From contig URMK01000023.1 of NCBI GenBank assembly GCA_900548905.1, forward strand, positions 28,392-92,391: DNA of 64,000 nt, in the 5' to 3' direction. The notes below the pieces were generated by a model, which worked only from the letters and a program-made list of their open reading frames with translations, made no database searches and was not told the DNA's origin. Of the stretch, positions 8,794 through 16,568 are shown one piece after another (the stretch's first letter is position 1; every line of letters starts with the position of its first letter). Position numbers and translations under genes: made by a program. This DNA comes from an uncultured Lachnospiraceae bacterium (GTDB lineage Bacteria > Bacillota > Clostridia > Lachnospirales > Lachnospiraceae).

Positions 8794-9767
8794 GCGTCTC
8801 CCTCTTTTCTCCAAACGACAGGATACAGAAATGCATTTCCAAATACGATATCTCTGCCTTTATTAAATGGTGAAAGCACACACTTTCCTGCCTGTTCCAC
8901 TCCGTCACGCAAAACGATAATACTTCCACTTTCTATGAAACTTATAAAATATTTGTTGCCATTTTTATTCCAGCCCCCCGCCATTACATACGGACGCCTT
9001 TCTGATGTAAATAATTTTAATGTAGAAGAGGTAAAGTTAATCTTATCAGGAAGCAGCATACCTAAATTTAAATAACATTCTGCTTCAGGAAGTTCTATTT
9101 GCTCAACGCCCGCTATCCGATACTTATTTAACCCTTGAGATGCCCGTTTCCCTAAAATAAGTGTTGTCCCGCTTTGCAGCATTTCGTTTATCAATTCAAG
9201 CATAGCAGTTAACCACCCACCTTCATTTCCCTGCAGGTAAAAGCAAAAATCGGATACCGTACCCGCGGTTTCCTTGCCATACTTATTCCGCTTCACTTCC
9301 CTCAGTTTTAAGATAGGGACTGTGTACAATTTCGATTCCAATCCTTCGATACCATAAATAACGCTTTCTATCGAAGCCCTAAGCTGCTGTCCATCAGACT
9401 GCTTTATATATGGAAATATTTTATCGCATAAATCTAGATCTTCCTGCAGTCGTATTAGATCTCCATACTTCACATAAGCCCTCTCTTTAACTGCCCTTCG
9501 TCGTTCTTTTATATCTTCTCCATCCTTCCCTTTTCCTGCCAGCTTATCTATAACATAATCCTGAGGCATGGGGAAATAATGTAATGGCATTACATTAGAT
9601 AAAGCCAAATGACTTTCTTTATCAAAAACATCTTTTACCATCTGTGCCGCTTTATCATTACCGTTTGCTTCCGCATACTTCGTAGCAAGCGCTCCAAATA
9701 CTTTCTGAGAATCGGGAAGCTGAGTAATTGCACTTGAAGATTTTAATAAGATTTTATAATTTTTCAC
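8790..9767 (-). CDS. csm4: Type III CRISPR RAMP protein, Csm4-like (Cas5 group)
   Basis: A 325-residue protein with the N-terminal pattern of Csm4/Cmr3 proteins (LLKSSSAITQLPDSQKVFGA), which bind the 5' crRNA tag and contact Cas10. I chose the GTG start at 9767 because GGAGGAGAGGG lies 8 nt upstream; an ATG five codons earlier lacks a site. It overlaps the csm3-like gene by 14 nt and is itself overlapped by the csm5-like gene. A C-terminal glycine-rich segment (SRG/KRASQGLNKY at mid-protein) fits the second RAMP fold. Confidence 0.75.
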   Translation of the reverse strand: MKNYKILLKSSSAITQLPDSQKVFGALATKYAEANGNDKAAQMVKDVFDKESHLALSNVMPLHYFPMPQDYVIDKLAGKGKDGEDIKERRRAVKERAYVKYGDLIRLQEDLDLCDKIFPYIKQSDGQQLRASIESVIYGIEGLESKLYTVPILKLREVKRNKYGKETAGTVSDFCFYLQGNEGGWLTAMLELINEMLQSGTTLILGKRASQGLNKYRIAGVEQIELPEAECYLNLGMLLPDKINFTSSTLKLFTSERRPYVMAGGWNKNGNKYFISFIESGSIIVLRDGVEQAGKCVLSPFNKGRDIVFGNAFLYPVVWRKEGDA

Positions 9768-10488
9768 TTCCCTCTCCTCCATCGTTTTCAATGACAGATA
9801 CATATATCTTTCCATAACCGCGGCTTTTTGAATTTCCAAGCCGGTAAACACCCTCATTAAATTTTGTCAGATTATAGATAATATACTCTTTACATATCTG
9901 AGCGTCGTTTTCATTAAAATATTTAGGTATAAAACGGTATAATTCAATCTCTCCTTCAAATTCCAGGCCAACCCTTGCTGTTTTATAAGTACGCGGGTTC
10001 GACTTTGGTTCCATTCCATCATAAATTATCGATGTCTTTGCATCAATGGAAAAGCATTTTTTTAAATCCCGGTATTCCTTTTTTAACCGTAAGTCATTAA
10101 ATAACAACTTAGGAGTATTATTAAACTCTCGAATCCCAAAAAGGTCCGCTGCCGATGCATGTGATATCGCATGTGAATATCTCTTTTCAGTTCGGGTTAG
10201 CGCCTCTTTATTTTCCTTACAGCATTCCTTAATCTGCTCCCAGTTCTCCTCCTTTTCTTTTTTTATAATATCTGAATACAACCGGGCAATCCTGAATGCT
10301 TCTTCACTCTGATCCTCCCTGACGATCGCGTGAAGAGCTCCTTTTAATGAGGAAGCGGGAATGCACGGGAATCCTTCTTCATCTACTGCTGTCCATTGAT
10401 CAATTCCGCCAATCTCAAATGGCATCGGCGCTCCTCCGATAAAGAGATTTGAAAGAGTTTTTATTCTTACATTTATAATATTCTTCAT
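9754..10488 (-). CDS. csm3: Type III CRISPR backbone protein, Csm3-like (Cas7 group)
   Basis: A 244-residue RAMP protein. Visible signatures are IGG near the N-terminus, EIGGID with D30 at the place of the RNA-cleaving aspartate of Csm3, PASSLKGALH as the RAMP glycine loop, and GNSKSRGYGKIYV at the C-terminus. Csm3 forms the crRNA-binding filament and cuts target RNA every six nucleotides. The ATG at 10488 has AGGAG nine nt upstream; a longer frame starts at 10509 without a site. It lies 13 nt after the cas10 stop. Confidence 0.8.
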   Translation of the reverse strand: MKNIINVRIKTLSNLFIGGAPMPFEIGGIDQWTAVDEEGFPCIPASSLKGALHAIVREDQSEEAFRIARLYSDIIKKEKEENWEQIKECCKENKEALTRTEKRYSHAISHASAADLFGIREFNNTPKLLFNDLRLKKEYRDLKKCFSIDAKTSIIYDGMEPKSNPRTYKTARVGLEFEGEIELYRFIPKYFNENDAQICKEYIIYNLTKFNEGVYRLGNSKSRGYGKIYVSVIENDGGEGSEKL

Positions 10489-10501
10489 TCTACAAAGTCT
10501 C

Positions 10502-12553
10502 CTATTCACGATCTTTTTTTTGGGATATCATCACCATTTCGTGGTACTGATAAAACAGCATCAGGGAGTCAATAAAATCAGGACTCCACACATTATCTTT
10601 TTTTGCTATTTTGATAAAACTTTTCTTATCAAAATACAAGCGGTTAGGATGTTTGCCTTCCTTTATACGTTTTTCATTCCATAAGTTAATTTTCTGCAAC
10701 TCTTCCTGCGTTGATGGATTCCGCAATTCTATTATTTCCGCCGCCTTTTCTATCGGTATGGAATCCACATCCCTCAATCGGAAAAACATGGATTTTTCAA
10801 TCATAAGCCGCCGATAACCTTCTTTATGTGACTTTGGAATTTTATCTATTTTCACAAAAACATCCGTTAATTGTTTATTTTTGCCTATTAAACAATTTTC
10901 ATAAAGATGTTTTGCCGGCTGCTTAAACAAATAACTGCTAATTTCCTTTTTATCCTGTTGATACTTTTTTTCATATGTCTCCCATTCATCTTGATTAGAA
11001 ATCCGAAAACGGGCATCACAGAAAAATATCATTAACCTCAGATATGTCTCAAAACGCTGCATTGTGTTTCTATTTACAACAAGCTTTAAACCGTGACTAT
11101 CCTTTTGGTATAGCTGCTTAATAATATTACTGTTCAAAATCTGTTCCAGTTTACTAACTCTTTGTTCGGCATCCTCAAGATGGGCTGGCATTAAGTGGTA
11201 CAGAATATGGTTGATATATTTTACTGGATTATTCCGGATCGCTTCCTCTGTAATGTCTTCTAGCAGTGTATAGAAAAAGTTTGGCTTACCCAACTGTTCC
11301 GAGCAACCGCTTTTACTACTTCTTATATAATTCAGGACATTCACATCATTAAGAAAGAAATTCCAAATAGGAACATTCTGCAGCTGTCGTTTTATTTCTA
11401 ATTTCATGCTGCAATTCTCACATCTGCATCCCCTTTTTCCTCCCTCGCTGCACTTCAATGCCTCTCTCGTCTCTTTTATCATCCCATAATCTATATTAAA
11501 AAAGGTCAGGTTACCCACAGAGAGCTTCATTATAAAAAACGGCTCCAAGGCTTTTGGCACAGTTTGAGACTTTGCATTCTTCAGCTGTATCTCAACCATC
11601 TCCATATAATAGCGAATAGGCTCTCTGTTAAACGTAATTTCAACGCCAATACTCATGGCAAGTTTTGTTGGATTGCCGGTACTATTAATTTTATCATTCA
11701 CAGTTTGCATAATCTGCCTGCAGACGTTAATTCCGTCAATCAAATCTTCAAGGGCTACCGCAAAAAAAATATCATCTCCCGCAATATATAACGGAAAAAG
11801 CCATCCGTTCTTTCCCTTCGGAGCGCATTCAGCCGCCGCCTGATGCAGCCCTGTCAAAGAAATCATCTCATTCAAAATCTGACTGATATTTCTATAGTCC
11901 TGGTAATCCTTAATACCCTTGAACATCGCCCCCATTTTATCTAAATCAGCTTTTAAGACAGCGATACGAAAACGCTTTTTACCCTCATTTACGTCATCTT
12001 CTTTCTCGCCATCTTTTCTTCCGTATAATGAATTAATATCCTCTGCAAATGCCGGAAAAGTTTCCTGATTCCTATAAAAATAAGATTGATTATCCTCTTT
12101 GGGCACCTGACAAAAAGAAAAAAGTAAATCCTGGTTCTTCCTTACTATCTCATTCCAGTTTTTTGTTTGCTTCAATCGTTTCTTTGCTTCGTTTATAGCA
12201 GCGATATTGCTTAAACCCTCCGAAGAAAAATGCACCCACCGGATCAATTTCTGCCCCTGTGATTCCCTATAATAATCTGAAAATAATGCATTGAGTCGTT
12301 TCTCCAGCTCCTCTTCCGATAAGGTGCACCGAAAGATATACACCCCTGAGCATTCCAAAAGTACATCTTTATCGGATTCAGGGAATGTATCCTGTATCGA
12401 CTTAAAAAATCTATTCGATATCTGGTATGATGAATTTCTTATTCCTTTTAATGTGGCATCTTCTGTTTGCTTTTCTTGTACATGAGAATGTATAACTTCT
12501 GTCAAAAATGTTTGGATCTTATCTACCGATAACGCAACTATCTGTTCAACCAT
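10502..12553 (-). CDS. cas10: Cas10 (Csm1-like) with intact cyclase motif, no HD domain
   Basis: A 683-residue large subunit of a type III effector. Two Palm-like halves are visible: the first begins at the N-terminus (ALSVDKIQTF), and the second carries ADLDKMG (202-208) and AGDD (258-261), the GGDD-type cyclase motif with both aspartates kept. A zinc-binding cluster follows (C368, C376, C378, C381). There is no N-terminal HD nuclease domain, so DNA cleavage by the usual route is not expected; cyclic oligoadenylate synthesis remains possible. The ATG at 12553 is preceded by AAAGGA; the gene overlaps the DUF6602 gene by 8 nt. Confidence 0.88.
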   Translation of the reverse strand: MVEQIVALSVDKIQTFLTEVIHSHVQEKQTEDATLKGIRNSSYQISNRFFKSIQDTFPESDKDVLLECSGVYIFRCTLSEEELEKRLNALFSDYYRESQGQKLIRWVHFSSEGLSNIAAINEAKKRLKQTKNWNEIVRKNQDLLFSFCQVPKEDNQSYFYRNQETFPAFAEDINSLYGRKDGEKEDDVNEGKKRFRIAVLKADLDKMGAMFKGIKDYQDYRNISQILNEMISLTGLHQAAAECAPKGKNGWLFPLYIAGDDIFFAVALEDLIDGINVCRQIMQTVNDKINSTGNPTKLAMSIGVEITFNREPIRYYMEMVEIQLKNAKSQTVPKALEPFFIMKLSVGNLTFFNIDYGMIKETREALKCSEGGKRGCRCENCSMKLEIKRQLQNVPIWNFFLNDVNVLNYIRSSKSGCSEQLGKPNFFYTLLEDITEEAIRNNPVKYINHILYHLMPAHLEDAEQRVSKLEQILNSNIIKQLYQKDSHGLKLVVNRNTMQRFETYLRLMIFFCDARFRISNQDEWETYEKKYQQDKKEISSYLFKQPAKHLYENCLIGKNKQLTDVFVKIDKIPKSHKEGYRRLMIEKSMFFRLRDVDSIPIEKAAEIIELRNPSTQEELQKINLWNEKRIKEGKHPNRLYFDKKSFIKIAKKDNVWSPDFIDSLMLFYQYHEMVMISQKKDRE

Positions 12554-13460
12554 TATGTATTTCCTTTCCATTACCGTTTTTATCAAACATCTCCGCATAT
12601 GCAGCATGCGGAAACAACATTGGATTATTAATCAGCATGAGAAGCTGATTTAACTGAAAATTGAAGGTCAGCAGAGTCAGTTCTGAATTTTTATGATGGA
12701 CCAGATAGTTATCCAAACCGTATTTCTTAACTTCTTCCTCCCCTTTAATTCCAGAATTCTCACCACAATTTGATAATCCACCTGCATGATTTAAAGATGT
12801 ATACCAATCAAATAGATTTTCCTTTTTATCATCCCACTCGATTTTCAATTTATCCTCTCCGTCTCTAGCTCTTATAGTGATATCAAAACATCTTTCATTT
12901 TCTTTTATTAACATTTTAGCCTCTTCATTTAAACAGCATAGAATACGCAGAGGACGCGTAGCTGTCTGTGTTTTTACAGGATTTATTTCCGCACATGCAA
13001 TATTACCAATAGTTCGGACAAATGATTTGGGAGAAGTCTTTAACGATTGAATACTACTCGTCCAAGTCATTAACTTTTCCTTATTCATAGATGTACTTTT
13101 ACATTCGATGGCACATGCCACAGCTTCAATGGGTATAAATTTCAATTGAGCATATCTGAAAATATACGGGGTGTAGGTTTCATCAAAAATAGCCAAATCC
13201 ACCTCATTCGATACCTTACCATAGGAATCAATAATAAACACAGACTGTTCAATCACAAACTTTCGGGGTACTATATTTTCAAACATCTTACCCCAAATCT
13301 TTTCGCGATGATTGCCAATCGTGCCGCCATGAGGTACCTGAAAAAATAATTCATTTACAATTCCTTTTTCCGTCCGTTCATAATTATCTTTGATATTTCC
13401 AATGGTTTGCTGATCCGCATTTGCATATTTATCTGCATATTCTGCTTCTTTCTGTTTCAT
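12546..13460 (-). CDS. DUF6602-like PD-(D/E)XK nuclease within the type III operon
   Basis: A 304-residue protein. Residues about 40-140 match the DUF6602 pattern: GGTIGNHREK, then NEVDLAIFD, then an IECKS block. Read as a PD-(D/E)XK fold the candidate catalytic residues are E53, D88, E119 and K121. The C-terminal half is unrecognised and leucine-rich. Its place between cas6 and cas10, 28 nt after cas6 and overlapping cas10 by 8 nt, with a perfect AAGGAGG site, argues that it is a working part of the system, for example a DNA or RNA nuclease effector replacing the missing HD domain. Nuclease activity is inferred. Confidence 0.75.
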   Translation of the reverse strand: MKQKEAEYADKYANADQQTIGNIKDNYERTEKGIVNELFFQVPHGGTIGNHREKIWGKMFENIVPRKFVIEQSVFIIDSYGKVSNEVDLAIFDETYTPYIFRYAQLKFIPIEAVACAIECKSTSMNKEKLMTWTSSIQSLKTSPKSFVRTIGNIACAEINPVKTQTATRPLRILCCLNEEAKMLIKENERCFDITIRARDGEDKLKIEWDDKKENLFDWYTSLNHAGGLSNCGENSGIKGEEEVKKYGLDNYLVHHKNSELTLLTFNFQLNQLLMLINNPMLFPHAAYAEMFDKNGNGKEIHNG

Positions 13461-13488
13461 CTGTACCTCCTTATAATTTTTATTTGTT

Positions 13489-14376
13489 TCAGAGGAAAAA
13501 CACTTCTATCCTCCCCATCCCAAAGGTCGTATTTCGGCCAACATGTAAAATCTGAGCGGCAAGCAGCCACGGAATAAACGGAGTCAAATCTCCCTCGAAT
13601 TCCACTTCTCCGAGCAAACCGCTTAAATCCATTTTTTCCTTTAAACGATTTGAATACCGTTCTAAATGTTCCAGCCTTAAGTCTGCCTTCGTCACCTTAA
13701 TCTCTGCAGCGAGCAGCAAAATCCTGTCGGCTTCTTCTCGATCTATCGTTCCTCCGTATCGCTCCGTTAAAGCCGCAATCCGGCTTACAATGTTTCGAAT
13801 CAAAGTCAGGAACGATATATCTGTTAACAACTGCCCTTTGTGACGAATCCGTAGCGGCGTACACAACCTGATTATTGTGCCCGTAACATCTGTCAATTCA
13901 TAAAAAGGCAGTTTTATGTCATGTGCTCCCATTCCGTAATATGTATCGTTCCGACAAAGGAGTCTTTGATCCTGGCTATTCATAATCCGTGATAAGCAGA
14001 ATGGATAACGCTGTGCCCCTAAACCATAGCGGCATATGTTCTGCAAGGCCACTACCAATGAAGACACATACTTTTCTGCATTGCCCAAAAGTAAAAATTC
14101 AAAATTTAGTTCTTCTCCCTGTTCTATAACCATTTGAGCTTTATGAGTCTCAGGCGGAATGATCACATAGGGCTTGACAATATCCTGCACGCCTTCACTT
14201 TTTTTGCCATTTACATATAGGTACTCATAGGCTTCTCTGTCTGTCCGGTACAGGGATTGCCCAATCACTCCTCTCAGTGTTGATCCGAGATAAGGGGGTA
14301 ATTCAGCACGTTTTAATGAGAGAAGGGAAATCTTTAAAGGTATGTAGTTTATATCAAACGGGGCTTGTCTTTTCAT
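13489..14376 (-). CDS. cas6: CRISPR precrRNA endoribonuclease Cas6
   Basis: A 295-residue RAMP-type endoribonuclease of the Cas6 C-terminal (Cas6_C) family, which processes precursor crRNA. Family blocks are the N-terminal LPPYLGSTLRGVIGQSLYR, the central TPLRIRHKGQL followed by an ISFLTLIRNI helix, and the C-terminal HVGRNTTFGMGRIEV. AAGGAGG lies 9 nt before the ATG. It is the first CRISPR-type gene after jetD (143 nt gap) and leads directly into the DUF6602 and cas10 genes. No CRISPR array is present nearby for it to process. Confidence 0.85.
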   Translation of the reverse strand: MKRQAPFDINYIPLKISLLSLKRAELPPYLGSTLRGVIGQSLYRTDREAYEYLYVNGKKSEGVQDIVKPYVIIPPETHKAQMVIEQGEELNFEFLLLGNAEKYVSSLVVALQNICRYGLGAQRYPFCLSRIMNSQDQRLLCRNDTYYGMGAHDIKLPFYELTDVTGTIIRLCTPLRIRHKGQLLTDISFLTLIRNIVSRIAALTERYGGTIDREEADRILLLAAEIKVTKADLRLEHLERYSNRLKEKMDLSGLLGEVEFEGDLTPFIPWLLAAQILHVGRNTTFGMGRIEVFFL

Positions 14377-14519
14377 AAACTGTGGCCTCCTTAACAGGTA
14401 TTTTTGTCATGGTTCATTAAAATTTCATTTTGAACTATCGCAAAATTCGCGACAGTTGCGGTCTGATCCAACAACTCCTCTGTTACTATCCTCCTCTTTT
14501 TCTTCTGCTCTTGCTAACT

Positions 14520-16568
14520 TTATTTTTCAGGAGGAATCACTCCCCACTCCGCTAATTTCTTACTTATCTCAATCGTTATCACATCAATATCGGGATTATT
14601 CATATCACCAATTAAATCCAGGAAATCAGCGGTATTAGAGGCTATATCCTGAATCATCTTCAGTTTCTGATGCAAACTTCCTAAATTCTGAATCCGCAGA
14701 TTACTCAGCTGCGCCTCTAATTGCTGCTGTTCATCCTGCCAATACTTTACATAATTCGCGACTACTACAGGATTATATATTTCCTTTGACACAACTGCGG
14801 GGAAGATTTTATCTTTATACATGCGGTCTCTCATAAGTTCCAAAACTTCATACATGCAATTTCTGGATCTCAGATACGCATCGGAAATTAGTAAAATTGT
14901 ATAATCCATATTTCCTATACTGTACATATATTTTTTAATGCTATCCCATTTTTTTATATCTATCGTATCTTTATGAATGTTCACATTTGGTATCTTGCTT
15001 AGACAACTATAGATATCTGATGCAATTTTTTCATCCTGCCAACAATAGGACAAAAATATTTCTATTTTACGATTTTCCATCGCATTCTCCCCTTTTCCAT
15101 ATGTTTGATATGAGATCGTCTCTACACACTGAATTTCTCGCAAAAGTACTTCCCACAAATCAGAAGCAATACTCTCCTGATAAACCTTTTTTCCATGCAA
15201 AGCCATTAATCTGGCTAATTCACTACTTTTTCCAGCTAGTATTTCTCTGTCTTTTTCCGTAAGGTTCCTGCATTTTCCATCCAGTCCTGAAAGATATGTT
15301 TTCGCATTCATTTGAAACGGAGATACATTCTTCGGAAAATACTCTTTCATCTTTTCCATCATCTCAATCCCGGCACGGTCAAAATCACCGGAAAAATAAA
15401 CACGGCATTTTGAATTCCTTTCTATGCATTTTCTAACATACTCTAACACTGCCGTTTGGAAACAACCTGATGTACAGATCAGGATGGGAAATCTTTCTCT
15501 TATTAGATCCTTTGAAATATTATTATTATCAGCATACTCCTTCAAACGGTCTACCAAATAAAGAAACACCGATGGATTTTCGATAAGAAACAGATTAGAC
15601 TTGACCTCAAATTCACCCATCTCTTCCACGTTACTCAGATTGACTGTCTCTTTTTTCATGGATTCGTATATATCCAATGTAGCCTTATGGAAGCACGAAC
15701 TGACGGAATCATCGCTAAGGTGATACAACCGATATATCATCCGCTTCCGCATAAAAGCCGGAACATGTTCCAAAGGGTCCACTTCTCCATTTTCACGGTA
15801 TTTTTGTAGATAAATATCTTCCAATGCCCGCAAAAACAGCCTGCCTGCCAGTGTTTTTTTATCATCCAGCGCATGATCCCATGCCACAAAATTTGCCAGC
15901 ATGGACACATATATTTTATCAGAATTTGTTATATTTTCCTGTTCCAGACGTTTCCAATCCATAAGCAGATACCAGAGAGCTTTTAAGCAGGTTTGGAGAG
16001 ATTCAAGGGAATCATTATAATTTTTCAATCCAGCCTGCAGAATCCGGTAACCTGACCGAGGTTCCTTTTTCCAGAGACGGTATAACCAATCATACGTCAA
16101 GTCACAAAACTGTTTATTTACTATATTTATATTTTTCTCGTTTTCCAGAGACTCGATTGCTTTGATAAACAGGGATTCCCACTCTGTATCTGCCTTTACC
16201 ATGCTTTCCTTTTTGGTCAACAGCGGCTCGTGATATAGCAACTCATATAAGGAAGGAATTGTCAACATAAAACGTTTCCCCAACTCTTCCTCAATCACTC
16301 CCACTTCCATTCTCAGTGTATCACCTGCATTCAACAGACCTCGAATCTGTGGTCCAAAAAATGCCTGTAACCTTTGCGCTTCCTCCTGACTGGAAATATC
16401 AAGTTTAATCTTTCCTCTTCCGCTCCCATAGCTTTTGTACTTGATAAAAACAGCACTCAGCATGGGTTTCAAAAGTGGATCCCCATAGTATTCCTCTGCT
16501 GTTACCTTCCTTTTATGCTCCATATCCGCTGCTAATTCTCCACATATAATTTTTGTTTTCCATTCCAC
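14520..16568 (-). CDS. jetD: Wadjet type II JetD fused to a C-terminal TIR domain
   Basis: A 682-residue fusion. Residues 1-about 320 match the DUF3323 arm, and about 325-490 the DUF2399 TOPRIM-like nuclease (E330 in IENPSVF, GDFDRAG at 394-400), the subunit that cuts DNA in Wadjet. Residues 497-about 600 are a TIR domain: KIEIFLSYCWQDEK, then ILLISDAYLRSRNCMYE, with E574 at the NAD-hydrolysing glutamate position and N in place of the usual W four residues earlier. A helical tail ends the protein. JetD proteins normally stop after DUF2399. The start may be 16568 or 16520 (ATG codon 17), since the former lies inside the jetC end. See the internal start at 15080. Confidence 0.85.
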   Translation of the reverse strand: MEWKTKIICGELAADMEHKRKVTAEEYYGDPLLKPMLSAVFIKYKSYGSGRGKIKLDISSQEEAQRLQAFFGPQIRGLLNAGDTLRMEVGVIEEELGKRFMLTIPSLYELLYHEPLLTKKESMVKADTEWESLFIKAIESLENEKNINIVNKQFCDLTYDWLYRLWKKEPRSGYRILQAGLKNYNDSLESLQTCLKALWYLLMDWKRLEQENITNSDKIYVSMLANFVAWDHALDDKKTLAGRLFLRALEDIYLQKYRENGEVDPLEHVPAFMRKRMIYRLYHLSDDSVSSCFHKATLDIYESMKKETVNLSNVEEMGEFEVKSNLFLIENPSVFLYLVDRLKEYADNNNISKDLIRERFPILICTSGCFQTAVLEYVRKCIERNSKCRVYFSGDFDRAGIEMMEKMKEYFPKNVSPFQMNAKTYLSGLDGKCRNLTEKDREILAGKSSELARLMALHGKKVYQESIASDLWEVLLREIQCVETISYQTYGKGENAMENRKIEIFLSYCWQDEKIASDIYSCLSKIPNVNIHKDTIDIKKWDSIKKYMYSIGNMDYTILLISDAYLRSRNCMYEVLELMRDRMYKDKIFPAVVSKEIYNPVVVANYVKYWQDEQQQLEAQLSNLRIQNLGSLHQKLKMIQDIASNTADFLDLIGDMNNPDIDVITIEISKKLAEWGVIPPEK
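15078..15094 (-). promoter_or_regulatory. Internal ribosome binding site and start for a TIR-only product
   Basis: Inside jetD, minus-strand AAGGGGAGA (15094-15086) lies 6 nt before an in-frame ATG (15080-15078) placed exactly at the first residue before the TIR domain. Initiation here would give a separate 186-residue TIR protein (15080-14520). Seen directly in sequence; use in the cell is inferred. Confidence 0.55.

Noticed and set aside
14377..14519. Short frame and possible promoter between jetD and cas6
   Set aside because: Only a weak TTG-start frame of about 23 codons and no convincing -35/-10 pair; not enough support.
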